A stretch of 64,000 bases of DNA, from contig NZ_JAEKEZ010000006.1 in the NCBI RefSeq assembly GCF_016650815.1, positions 565,501 to 629,500 of the forward strand. Reading direction: 5' to 3'. This document shows positions 38,295 through 46,749 of this stretch, in pieces. The stretch's first letter is position 1; every line of letters begins with the position of its first letter. The position numbers and the translations under genes are program-made. The stretch is from Pseudomonas sp. TH31 (GTDB taxonomy: Bacteria > Pseudomonadota > Gammaproteobacteria > Pseudomonadales > Pseudomonadaceae). The notes beneath the pieces are model-generated. The model was given only the letters and a program-made list of their open reading frames with translations. It was not told the origin of the DNA and made no database searches.

Positions 38295-38386
38295 ATGTGG
38301 GAGCGGGCTTGCTCGCGAAAGCGGTGTATCAGTCAACGATGATGTTGGATGTTACGACCTCTTCGCGAGCAAGCCCGCTCCCACAT
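38295..38386. repeat. REP-type inverted repeat (GCGGGCTTGCTCGCGAA family)
   Basis: Inverted pair with a 45-base spacer between the symporter and asparaginase genes. Confidence 0.9.
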
Positions 38387-38415
38387 TAGGAATGTCATCG
38401 TTTCGGAGAACCTCC

Positions 38416-39420
38416 ATGAATTCCTCGACCTATCCTGCCGCCCAGCACGTCATGGTGCTCTACACCGGCGGTACCATCGGTATGCAAGCCAGCGCCAACG
38501 GCCTGGCTCCGGCGTCCGGTTTCGAAGCGCGGATGCGCGACTACCTGCACAGCCAGCCTGAACTCGTGGTGCCGCAGTGGCGCTTTCGCGAGATGAGCCC
38601 GCTGATCGACAGCGCCAACATGACCCCGACCTACTGGCAGCAGCTGCGTGAAGCCGTGGTCGATGCCGTGGATGTGCAGGGCTGCGACAGCGTGTTGATC
38701 CTGCACGGCACCGATACCCTCGCCTACAGCGCGGCGGCCATGAGCTTTCAATTGCTCGGCCTGCATGCCCAGGTTTGCTTTACCGGTTCGATGCTGCCGG
38801 CCGGCGTGACCGACAGCGATGCCTGGGAAAACCTCAGCGGTGCGCTGGTTGCTCTGGGCCATGGCCTGGCGCCGGGCGTTCATCTGTACTTCCACGGCGA
38901 ACTGCTGGACCCGACCCGTTGCGCGAAGGTGCGCAGTTTTGGTCGTCATCCGTTCAAGCGGCTTGAGCGTCAGGGCGGTGGTGTGAAGGCCACTTCAATA
39001 CCGACACCTTTGACGTACAACCAGCCCAAGCAACTGGCGAAAGTTGCTGTGCTGCCGCTGTTCCCCGGCATCAGCGCCGACGTACTGGGCGGCCTGCTTG
39101 ATAGCGGCATTCAGGGCCTGGTGCTGGAGTGCTATGGCAGCGGTACCGGGCCGAGCGATAACCCTGAGTTTCTCGCCGCTCTGGCACGGGCGCGGGACAA
39201 CGGTGTTGTGGTGGTCGCGGTGACGCAGTGCCACGAAGGTGGCGTTGAGCTGGACGTGTACGAGGCGGGGAGCCGCTTGCGTGGGGTTGGTGTTCTGTCG
39301 GGTCGCGGCATGACTCGCGAGGCAGCGTTCGGCAAGCTCAATGCACTGCTGGGCGCGGGCCTGGATAACGCTGAAGTGCGGCGCCTTATCGAACTCGACC
39401 TCTGCGGTGAACTAGCCTGA
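38416..39420 (+). CDS. Type I L-asparaginase
   Basis: 334 residues from ATG 38416 (CGGAGAACCTCC upstream). No signal peptide, so cytosolic. The first catalytic Thr lies in VMVLYTGGTIGMQASANG and the second in VLILHGTDTLAYSAAAMSFQ, both with the family spacing; the Lys of the second triad is in the downstream CFTGSMLPAG region. It hydrolyses asparagine to aspartate, the substrate of the aspartase encoded upstream. Glutaminase-asparaginase AnsB-type is excluded by the lack of a leader. Confidence 0.92.
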   Translation: MNSSTYPAAQHVMVLYTGGTIGMQASANGLAPASGFEARMRDYLHSQPELVVPQWRFREMSPLIDSANMTPTYWQQLREAVVDAVDVQGCDSVLILHGTDTLAYSAAAMSFQLLGLHAQVCFTGSMLPAGVTDSDAWENLSGALVALGHGLAPGVHLYFHGELLDPTRCAKVRSFGRHPFKRLERQGGGVKATSIPTPLTYNQPKQLAKVAVLPLFPGISADVLGGLLDSGIQGLVLECYGSGTGPSDNPEFLAALARARDNGVVVVAVTQCHEGGVELDVYEAGSRLRGVGVLSGRGMTREAAFGKLNALLGAGLDNAEVRRLIELDLCGELA

Positions 39421-39434
39421 CACTCCATAAACCC

Positions 39435-39515
39435 TGTAGGAGCTGCCGAAGGCTGCGATCTTTTGATCTTAATAAGCAAGATCAAAAGATCGCAGCCTTC
39501 GGCAGCTCCTACACA
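39435..39515. repeat. REP-type inverted repeat (GATCGCAGCCTTCGGCAGC family)
   Basis: TGTAGGAGCTGCCGAAGGCT plus GCGATCTTTTGATCTT and inverted copy with almost no loop, after the asparaginase stop. Confidence 0.9.
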
Positions 39516-39574
39516 GGTTCATCGCTCGGCATATAACTTGCTCCATTCCAGCATCCAATGGCTGGAAGCCGCCC

Positions 39575-40567
39575 ATGCTCCACTCCCACCTCACCACCCT
39601 CAACGCTGTCTCCCTGGTACTCAACACCTTCAAGGCCGAAGGCCTGTCCAGCGAAGCGTTGCTGGCGGGAAGCGGCATCAGCGCGGCGGACCTGAGCCGG
39701 GCGGACACGCGGATTACCACCAACCAGGAGATGCTGGTCTGCGCCAATGCCGTCGCTTTGCGCCACGACATTGGCCTGGAATTGGGCCGGCGAATGCATG
39801 TGTCGTCCTACGGCATGCTCGGGTACGCCTTACTCACCAGCGCCACTTTAGGTGACGCCTTGCGCCTGGCGCTGCGCTATCCGGCGTTATTGGGAACACT
39901 GTTCGAGCTGAGCCTGGAAGAAGATCACGAACGCATCTGGCTCACCGCTGGCGACTATCGGGAAAACCCTGCACTGGCACCGTTCAATGTCGAGTTTTGC
40001 CTGGTCTCGATGAAAGTCATCTGCGAGGACCTGCTCGGCCATCCGTTGCCACTGCTTGGCGCCCGCTTCGAATACCTCGCACCCATCTATCAGGCACGTT
40101 ATGCCGAACGTTTCGACTGTCCGTTGCAGTTCGATGCGACGTCCAACGCCTTTGCCTTCGATAAAGCCTGGCTGGAACAGCCCCTGCCGCTGGCGGACGC
40201 CATCACCCACCAGGCCATGGCCGAACGCTGCCGCAAGCAGAACACCGAGTTCACCGGGCGCCAAGCCTGGTTGGGGCGGATTCGCCAATTGCTTGCCGCA
40301 CAGTTGAACGCGGCGCCGGGCCTGGAGGGTTTGGCACAACAGCTGAACTGCTCGGCGCGCACGTTGCGTCGGCATCTCAAGGATCTGGGCTGCAGCTATC
40401 AGGAACTGCTCGATGAGCTGCGGTTTGAGCAGGCCAAACGCATGCTCTGCGAGGATCAACTGCCGATCTACCGGATTGCCGAAGCGCTGGGGTTCAGCGA
40501 AACCGCGAGCTTCCGGCATGCGTTTGTACGCTGGAGTGGCGTGGCTCCCAGCCAATTCCGGCCTTGA
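39575..40567 (+). CDS. AraC-family regulator (OruR/Arabinose_bd type)
   Basis: 330 residues, MLHSHLTTLNAVSLVLNTFK. The N-terminal ligand domain (about 20-200) has HVSSYGMLGYALLTSATLGD, typical of the ArgR/OruR-like group. The C-terminal AraC DNA-binding domain has two helix-turn-helices: LEGLAQQLNCSARTLRRHLK and YRIAEALGFSETASFRHAFV, ending WSGVAPSQFRP. It is followed on the same strand by the acetylpolyamine amidohydrolase gene, whose upstream region has two CCTTTTGGCC direct repeats; I infer it controls that gene in response to a polyamine. Confidence 0.9.
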   Translation: MLHSHLTTLNAVSLVLNTFKAEGLSSEALLAGSGISAADLSRADTRITTNQEMLVCANAVALRHDIGLELGRRMHVSSYGMLGYALLTSATLGDALRLALRYPALLGTLFELSLEEDHERIWLTAGDYRENPALAPFNVEFCLVSMKVICEDLLGHPLPLLGARFEYLAPIYQARYAERFDCPLQFDATSNAFAFDKAWLEQPLPLADAITHQAMAERCRKQNTEFTGRQAWLGRIRQLLAAQLNAAPGLEGLAQQLNCSARTLRRHLKDLGCSYQELLDELRFEQAKRMLCEDQLPIYRIAEALGFSETASFRHAFVRWSGVAPSQFRP

Positions 40568-40579
40568 ATACGCTTCCTC

Positions 40580-40669
40580 TGTAGGAGCACAGCTTGCTCG
40601 CGATGGAGGCACCGCGGTGTATCTACAAAAACGCGGTGATGCCATCGCGAGCAAGCTTTGCTCCTACAA
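40580..40669. repeat. Variant inverted repeat with GCTTGCTCGCGATGG core
   Basis: TGTAGGAGCACAGCTTGCTC then GCGATGG, with the inverted copy CCATCGCGAGCAAGCTTTGC then TCCTACA; a diverged relative of the GCGGGCTTGCTCGCGAA element. Confidence 0.8.
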
Positions 40670-40728
40670 AGAGGAGGCGCTCCAAGCAGGGGCACCATCG
40701 CGCCAATAAGGGGCGAATTTCGGTCAAA

Positions 40729-40758
40729 CCTTTTGGCCATATAGATCCCCTTTTGGCC
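40729..40758 (+). promoter_or_regulatory. Tandem CCTTTTGGCC sites, candidate AraC-type operator
   Basis: Two identical 10-bp direct repeats start at 40729 and 40749, exactly 20 bp apart (two helical turns), about 75 bp before the amidohydrolase start. AraC-family activators bind such direct repeats next to the -35 region. Confidence 0.55.
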
Positions 40759-40831
40759 TTTCCTGCCGTTCTCCCAAACGCTGCGCCCCGCAAGACTGTG
40801 TTCAACCGAATCAGCCTGCGGAGAACAAGAA

Positions 40832-41861
40832 ATGCTGACGATCTACTCGGACGATCACCACCTGCACCACGGCCGTTGTGAATTGATGGACGGGCAATTG
40901 ATGCCCTGCTTCGAAATGCCTTCGCGTGCCGACCACGTGCTGCAACGCGTGCAGTACCGCAACCTGGGCCCGGTGGAAGTACCACAGGATTTTGGCCTCG
41001 GGCCGATCCAGCGCGTTCACGATCGCGACTACCTCGAATTCTTCAAAGGTGCCTGGGCACGCTGGACCGAATTCGGCACCGACGGCGACTTGCTGCCCTA
41101 CACCTGGCCGGCCCGCACCTTGCGGCGGATCATGCCGACCAGCCTGCACGGCCAACTCGGTTATTACAGCTTCGACGGCGGCGCGCCGATCACTGCCGGC
41201 ACCTGGCAAGCGGCCTACAGCGCAGCGCAAGTCGCATTGACCGCCCAAGCGGTGATCCAGCGCGGCGCCCGCAGTGCCTTCGCGTTGTGCCGGCCACCGG
41301 GACACCACGCCGCCAGCGACTTGATGGGCGGTTATTGCTACCTCAATAACGCCGCCATCGCCGCCCAGGCATTCCTCGACCAGGGCCATAAAAAAGTCGC
41401 GATCCTCGATGTCGACTACCACCACGGCAACGGCACCCAATCGATTTTCTACCCACGCAGCGACGTGCTGTTCACCTCGATCCACGGCCACCCGGAAGCC
41501 GAATTCCCGTTCTTCCTCGGCTACGAAGACGAGCTCGGTGAAGGCCGGGCGAAGGCTTCAACTTCAACTACCCGCTGCCCGCCGGCACGGATGGGACACC
41601 TGGAGTGCCGCGCTGGACCAGGCCTGCAAAGAGATCGAGAAGTACGGCGCCGACATTGTCGTCGTGTCCCTGGGCGTCGATACCTTCAAAGACGATCCCA
41701 TCTCCCAGTTCAAGCTCGACAGCCCGGATTACCTGGCGATGGGCGAGCGCATCGCGAAGCTCGGCAAGCCGACGCTGTTCGTGATGGAAGGCGGTTACGC
41801 AGTAGAAGAAATCGGCATCAATGCCGTGAACGTTCTCGAAGGTTTTGAAAGCGCCCAATGA
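40832..41861 (+). CDS. aphA: Acetylpolyamine amidohydrolase, histone-deacetylase fold (two frameshifts)
   Basis: Restoring two bases gives about 343 residues, the family length. It begins MLTIYSDDHHLHHGRCELMD. Active-site motifs are ALCRPPGHHAASDLMGGYCY (His-His pair) and VAILDVDYHHGNGTQSIFYP (Zn-binding Asp and His); the second half continues WDTWSAALDQACKEIEKYGA and FVMEGGYAVEEIGINAVNVL. It deacetylates acetylated polyamines such as acetylputrescine. Breaks are at 41545-41549 (CCGGG for CCCGGG or CCGGGG) and 41589-41590 (GG for GGG). The polyamine-binding protein gene follows after 12 nt, so they form an operon. Confidence 0.88.
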
Positions 41862-41873
41862 GGAATTAGGACA

Positions 41874-42974
41874 ATGAACAGACTCAAGCGTTTTATCGCA
41901 CCAGCGCTTTGCGCCACGGTGCTCAGTGGTGCCGTTCACGCAGAAGATCGAACGTTGCGCGTCTACAACTGGTTCGACTACATCACCCCAAAAGCCCTGG
42001 AAGACTTCAAGGCCCAGAACACCCAGACCAAACTGGTCTACGACATCTTCGACACCAACGAAGCGCTCGAGGCCAAGCTGCTGACCGGCAACTCCGGCTA
42101 CGACGTGGTGGTGCCGTCCAACGTGTTCCTCGCCAAGCAGATCGAAGCCGGCGTGTTCCAGCCGCTGGACCGCAGCAAGCTGGCGAACTGGAACCACCTC
42201 GATCCCAAGCTGATGAAGCTGATCGAGGCCAATGACCCCGGCAACAAATTCGCCGTGCCGTACATGTACGGCACCATCCTGATCGGCTTCAACCCGGACA
42301 AGGTCAAGGCTGCGCTGGGTGCCAACGCGCCGGTCGACAGCTGGGACCTGATCTTCAAGGAAGAAAACATCAGCAAGCTCAAGCAGTGCGGCGTTGCCCT
42401 GCTCGACTCGCCGTCGGAGATCCTGCCGCTGGCCCTGCAACACCTCGGCCTGGACCCGAACAGCAAGAATCCGGCGGACTACGACAAGGCTGAAGCACTG
42501 TTGATGAAGATCCGTCCGTACATCACTTACTTCCACTCGTCCAAGTACATGGCCGACATCGCCAACGGTGACATCTGCGTGGCGGTGGGGTATTCCGGCA
42601 GCTTCTCCCAGGCCGCCAACCGCGCCAAGGAAGCCAAGAACGGTGTGGTGGTGGACATGCGCCTGCCCAAGGAAGGAGCGCCGATCTGGTTCGACATGCT
42701 GGCGATCCCCAAAGGCGCGAAGAACCCGGACGATGCCTACAGCTTCATCAACTACCTGCTGCAACCGAAGGTGATCGCCCCGGTCAGCGACTTCGTCGGC
42801 TACCCGAACCCGAACAAAGACGCCACGGATCTGGTCGATCCGGCGATCCGCAACAACCCGAACCTGTATCCGACCGAGTCGGCGATGAGCACGCTCTACA
42901 CCCTGCAACCGCTGCCGCGTGATGCCGAACGTGCGCGGACCCGGGCCTGGACCAAGATCAAGTCCGGTACCTGA
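41874..42974 (+). CDS. PotF/SpuD-like periplasmic polyamine-binding protein
   Basis: 366 residues with signal peptide MNRLKRFIAPALCATVLSGA (cut after VHA). Mature start EDRTLRVYNWFDYITPKALE is the PotF/PotD hallmark; ligand-site aromatic and acidic residues lie in YDIFDTNEALEAKLLTGNSG, GYDVVVPSN and ICVAVGYSGSFSQAANRAKE. It would capture putrescine or acetylated polyamines. No permease or ATPase genes lie with it, so it must work with a transporter encoded elsewhere. AGGAATTAGGACA serves as ribosome binding site. Confidence 0.93.
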   Translation: MNRLKRFIAPALCATVLSGAVHAEDRTLRVYNWFDYITPKALEDFKAQNTQTKLVYDIFDTNEALEAKLLTGNSGYDVVVPSNVFLAKQIEAGVFQPLDRSKLANWNHLDPKLMKLIEANDPGNKFAVPYMYGTILIGFNPDKVKAALGANAPVDSWDLIFKEENISKLKQCGVALLDSPSEILPLALQHLGLDPNSKNPADYDKAEALLMKIRPYITYFHSSKYMADIANGDICVAVGYSGSFSQAANRAKEAKNGVVVDMRLPKEGAPIWFDMLAIPKGAKNPDDAYSFINYLLQPKVIAPVSDFVGYPNPNKDATDLVDPAIRNNPNLYPTESAMSTLYTLQPLPRDAERARTRAWTKIKSGT

Positions 42975-43043
42975 TAGCCAACCTCGCTGCGCTGAAGACC
43001 CGGCCTGCTGCTTAATGCCGGTCAGCTAAGCGAAAACGCTATC

Positions 43044-43204
43044 TGTAGCAGCTGGCGCAGCCTGCGTTCGGTTCGGGCCGCGTTCGGACGCAGCCGTCGT
43101 GAAATCAGGGCACGCGGTGCTTCAGGAAGATCGCGCGCTCAGGTTTGACGACGGCTGCGTCCGAACGCGGCCCGAACCGAACGCAGGCTTCGCCAGCCGC
43201 TACA
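43044..43204. repeat. Large inverted-repeat element, about 57-bp arms
   Basis: The left arm TGTAGCAGCTGGCGCAGCCT...TTCGGACGCAGCCGTCGT and its inverted right arm enclose 47 bases. A second copy of the same family is at 55238-55396 and a short relative at 54182-54220. It fills most of the gap between convergent genes. It could be a mobile non-coding element, but I see no target-site duplication. Confidence 0.85.
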
Positions 43205-43229
43205 CCAGGTGTGTTTCATCCCAGTGGTA

Positions 43230-44779
43230 CTAATTGAACCAGGCGGAACGCAAGCGCCTCAGCGCCGATTCGATGTCAGCCTCTGGCACGGCGGCGAATC
43301 CCAGAACCAGCCCGGCGCGCTGATCCGGCGGCCTGGTTGAATCCGGTAGCCAGTAGCTGCTCAACCCGTTGATTTCAACTTCGACGCTGGCGGCTTTTTC
43401 GATGAGTTGCTGTTCGCGCGCCACGTTCTCGACCGGGACCGTCAAATGCAGTCCGGCCGCCACACTGGGCAGGCTGCCCACACCGGGAATATCCGTCGGC
43501 CAACCGGCCATCAGTGTATTGCGGCGACTCAAGGCTGCCCGGCGCATGCGCCGGATATGTCGCTGAAAATGCCCGCCCGCCATGAACTCGGCCATCACCG
43601 CTTGAGTGCTGACCTCCGAGTGCCGCACATCCACGGCACGCCTTTGAGAGAACGCATCCACCAGCCCTGGCGGCAACACCAGATAGCCCAAACGCAACGC
43701 CGGGAACGCCACTTTGCCGAACGTGCCGACGTACAACACGCGCCCCTGGCGATCCAGCGCTGCCAATGGCGCCAGCGGAGCGCCGCTGTAGCGGTACTCA
43801 CCGTCGTAGTCGTCTTCTACGATCCAGCCGTTGGTGCGTTCGGCCCATGCCAATAATTCCAGGCGCCGCGCCAGGCTCATGATCACTCCGGTCGGGTATT
43901 GATGGGATGGAGTGACATAGGTCAGTCGGCAATCACTCAACCCCGCCAGTTCCGAGCAGTTGATGCCTTCGCTGTCCACCGACACACCGTGCAATCGGCC
44001 GCCGGCCACGGCAAAGGCGTGACCAGCCGCTCGATACCCCGGATTCTCGATTGCCACGCCGTCGCCCGGCTCTACCAGCAGCTGTGCACAAAGGCTAATT
44101 CCTTGCTGTGCGCCACTGGTGATCACAATTTGCTCAGCCGTGCACTGCATGCCCCGGAACTGCGCAGGTACGCGGCAACCATCCCGCGCAAACGCGCATC
44201 GCCCGCCGGGTCGCCGTAGCACAGCTGCTGTAAATCCGGTTTGCGCCAGAAAGCCGCATTCAGCTTGGCCCACACCTCGAACGGAAACAGATCGAATGCC
44301 GGTACCCCCACCCGAAAAGCCTTGGGAGGGCCACTCGGCGGCATGGCCAAATGGTTCTTTTCAACCCGCTCCAGCGCACCATTGTGGATAACTTTACTGG
44401 ATGAAATCACAGGTAAATCCAGCCAATTTGTGGATAAGGCTGTGGATAACCCTGTTGAAAACCCTGTGGATAGTTTTGTGGATAGTTTTTTTGCCGGTAA
44501 CGCGGCTTGAGGCAATTGCGCGACATAAGTCCCATCACCCACCCGCCCTTCGATAAACCCTTCGGCATAGAGCTGATCGTAGGCGCGGACCACACTATTA
44601 CGGGAAATCGATAACGCAGCCGCGAGATCACGACTGGCCGGCAACCGTGTGCCGCTGGCCAGTCGCCCGTCGAGCACCCGAACCCGCAAAGCCTGATAGA
44701 GCTGACGACTCAACCCCTGGCGGCGATCGAGTTCGATGCCGGCCGGGTTGAAGGACAAGGACAGTGGTTCGCTGGTCAT
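43230..44779 (-). CDS. MocR-type PLP-dependent GntR-family regulator (single-base frameshift)
   Basis: One base restored gives about 516 residues from ATG 44779 (MTSEPLSLSFNPAGIELDRR). Residues 15-90 are a GntR winged helix (GTRLPASRDLAAALSISRNS). A linker follows, made of short repeats (KLSTKLSTGFSTGLSTALST). The rest is an aminotransferase fold, with PLP-lysine region RVLYVGTFGKVAFPALRLGY and VTPSHQYPTGVIMSLARRLE. The break is at 44152-44157, where CCCCGG should read CCCCGGG to give YLRSSRGMQCTAEQIVITSG. It is divergent from the PaiB-GNAT operon over 102 bp and probably controls it. The linker DNA contains a DnaA-box-like array. Confidence 0.88.
44383..44485. repeat. Array of DnaA-box-like TTATCCACA motifs with 12-bp period inside the MocR gene
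   Basis: TGTGGATAA (the complement of the DnaA consensus TTATCCACA) occurs exactly at 44383-44391, 44429-44437 and 44441-44449; TGTGGATAG occurs at 44465 and 44477, and a degenerate TGTTGAAAA at 44453. From 44429 to 44485 the spacing is a strict 12 bp, encoding tetrapeptide repeats in the linker of the regulator. Confidence 0.75.
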
Positions 44780-44881
44780 CGCCTGCACCTGAAGAATGGA
44801 CCTATGAAATTTGTCAGTAATGGCTCTTACAACAGACCAATAGCCTGCCTAGGATGCAGACATTCGCCAAGGGAAATTTCC

Positions 44882-45504
44882 ATGTACACGCCAAGCGCTT
44901 TTGCCATCGACGATTTGCATGAACTGCATCAGCAGATACTCGCCACCCGCCTCGCCGTGCTGGTGACCCATGGCGAACAAGGCCTGCAAGCCAGTCATAT
45001 CCCGCTGCTGCTGGACGCCGAGCAAGGCCCCAATGGCACCCTTTACGGGCACCTGGCCAAGGCCAATCCACAATGGCAGGAACTGCAAAACGGTGCCGAG
45101 GCGCTGGTAATCTTTGCCGGTGCCGACGCTTACGTCAGCCCGGGTTTTACCCGAGCAAAGCCGAGCACGGCAAAGTCGTGCCGACCTGGAACTACGTAGC
45201 GGTGCACGCTTACGGCAAGGCTGAAGTGTTCAGTGATGCCCATCGCCTGCGCAATCTGGTGAGTGCCCTGACTGACCGCCACGAAGCGAGCCGCGCCAAG
45301 CCATGGAAAGTCAACGACGCTCCCGCCGACTACATCGACGGCATGCTCAAGGCGATCGTCGGTTTCGCCTTGCCGATCCAGCGTCTGGAAGGCAAACGCA
45401 AACTGAGCCAGAACCGCAATGCCGCCGACATCGCCGGTGTGCGCGAAGGGTTGGCTGCCAGCCCCGACATGCAGGACCAGGCCCTCGCCCATTTGATGCG
45501 TTAA
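44882..45504 (+). CDS. PaiB-like FMN-binding negative transcriptional regulator (single-base frameshift)
   Basis: One base restored gives 207 residues from ATG 44882 (MYTPSAFAIDDLHELHQQIL). It shows the flavin-reductase-like split-barrel pattern: RLAVLVTHGEQGLQASHIPL, LYGHLAKANPQWQEL, VPTWNYVAVHAYGKAEV and the C-terminal FALPIQRLEGKRKLSQNRNA. PaiB relatives are FMN-binding proteins first linked to repression of sporulation and protease genes in Bacillus; many may be enzymes. The break is in a T-run (45145-45148), four T for five, restoring YVSPGFYPSKAEHGK. It is the first gene of a unit with two GNAT genes, divergent from MocR. Confidence 0.88.
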
Positions 45505-45513
45505 GGAATGAAC

Positions 45514-45960
45514 ATGAGTCAGATCCAGATTCGCCAGGTCAGCGCCGACGACCACGCCGCGTGGTGGCCGTTGTGGCAGGCCTACTTGAGCTTCTACAAC
45601 AGCGAATTGCCCGAGGCCGTCAGCCAAAGCACCTGGCAGCGCATGCTGGACCCAAGCGAAACCACCCACTCGGCCCTGGCCTGGGCCGATGGCAAAGCCG
45701 TGGGGATGGTGAATTTCATCTACCATCGCTCGAACTGGAGCATCGAAAATTCCTGCTACCTGCAAGACTTGCTGGTCGTCCCCGAAACCCGAGGCACCGG
45801 CGTCGGTCGGCAGTTGATCGAATTCGTCTACGCCACCGCCAAGGCGGACGGTTGCTGCAAGGTTCACTGGTTGACCCACGAAACCAACGCCACCGCGATC
45901 CAGCTCTACGAGCGCATCGCCGAGCGCCCCGGCCTCATCCAGTTTCGCAAAGCCCTTTAA
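45514..45960 (+). CDS. GNAT-family N-acetyltransferase
   Basis: 148 residues from ATG 45514, which has AAGGA at the right distance; the ATG two codons earlier overlaps that site. MSQIQIRQVSADDHAAWWPL is the GNAT beta1-alpha1 start; the acetyl-CoA loop is LVVPETRGTGVGRQLIEFVY (RGxGxG/A), followed by TNATAIQLYERI. The substrate is unknown. PaiA, the partner of PaiB in Bacillus, is a polyamine acetyltransferase, so a polyamine or amino-acid substrate is possible, but this is only by analogy. Confidence 0.85.
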   Translation: MSQIQIRQVSADDHAAWWPLWQAYLSFYNSELPEAVSQSTWQRMLDPSETTHSALAWADGKAVGMVNFIYHRSNWSIENSCYLQDLLVVPETRGTGVGRQLIEFVYATAKADGCCKVHWLTHETNATAIQLYERIAERPGLIQFRKAL

Positions 45961-45978
45961 GGTTCAAGGAGAACAACA

Positions 45979-46650
45979 ATGACAACTTCACTCGCGGACT
46001 GGAAAGGCGTCCCGGCCCCCTCGGCGCAACTGATCGAAGGGCGCTTCATTCGCCTGGAAAAACTCGACCCGGCGCGCCACGCAGATGGCTTGTTCAAAGC
46101 CCTGCAAGGCCCCGGCGCTGATCCAAAACTCTGGGATTACTTGCCTTACGGTCCTTTCCCGGAGCGCAGTGTTTTCAATGATTGGCTGAACAACCATGCA
46201 GCCAACAGCGACCCGTATTTCTTCGCGGTGATCGACCGTACCAGCGGTGAGGTGCAAGGCATGCTCAGCCTGATGTCGATTGTTCCGGCCCAGGGTCGGA
46301 TCGAAATCGGCCACGTGACGTTCGGCGCACCGATGCAGCGTTCGCCGAAAAGTACCGAGGCGGTTTACCTGCTGGCCAAAGAATCGTTCGCCATGGGGTA
46401 CCGGCGTCTGGAGTGGAAGTGCAACAACGGCAACGCCCGCTCCAAGTATGCGGCCGAGCGTTTGGGCTTCAGCTTTGAAGGCGTGTTCCGCCAGCACATG
46501 GTCGTGAAGGGACAGAACCGCGATACCGCGTGGTACTCGATTCTGGATTCGGAATGGCCGGTGGTTGGGGCTGGGTTTGAGCGGTGGCTTTCGGATGAAA
46601 ACCAGACGGAATCCGGGCAGGTGAAAACCTTGGCGGAGTGCCGCACCTAA
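45979..46650 (+). CDS. RimJ/RimL-type GNAT N-acetyltransferase
   Basis: 223 residues, MTTSLADWKGVPAPSAQLIE, with AAGGAGAACAACA before the ATG. The segments GRFIRLEKLDPARHADGLFK, LWDYLPYGPFPE, GRIEIGHVTFGAPMQRSPKS and the late LEWKCNNGNARSKYAAERLG, FSFEGVFRQHMVVKG identify the Acetyltransf_3 (RimJ/RimL) group, which acetylates protein N-termini or small amines. It lies 18 nt after the first GNAT gene. A REP element follows. Confidence 0.88.
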   Translation: MTTSLADWKGVPAPSAQLIEGRFIRLEKLDPARHADGLFKALQGPGADPKLWDYLPYGPFPERSVFNDWLNNHAANSDPYFFAVIDRTSGEVQGMLSLMSIVPAQGRIEIGHVTFGAPMQRSPKSTEAVYLLAKESFAMGYRRLEWKCNNGNARSKYAAERLGFSFEGVFRQHMVVKGQNRDTAWYSILDSEWPVVGAGFERWLSDENQTESGQVKTLAECRT

Positions 46651-46663
46651 AAGCAGCAAAAGC

Positions 46664-46740
46664 AAAAGATCGCAGCCTTCGGCAGCTCCTACAGAGTGAT
46701 GTGTACACCCGTAGGAGCTGCCGAAGGCTGCGATCTTTTG
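46664..46740. repeat. REP-type inverted repeat (GATCGCAGCCTTCGGCAGC family)
   Basis: Inverted pair with a 20-base spacer between convergent genes. Confidence 0.9.
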
Positions 46741-46749
46741 ATCTTTCTT

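Noticed and set aside
36849..38336. 495-codon open frame antisense to the alanine symporter
   Set aside because: Shadow frame, His/Gln/Glu-rich and without membrane or domain features; the plus-strand protein has clear AGCS motifs.
44383..44485. Replication origin
   Set aside because: DnaA-like boxes alone, inside a coding linker with no AT-rich unwinding element or dnaA/dnaN neighbourhood.
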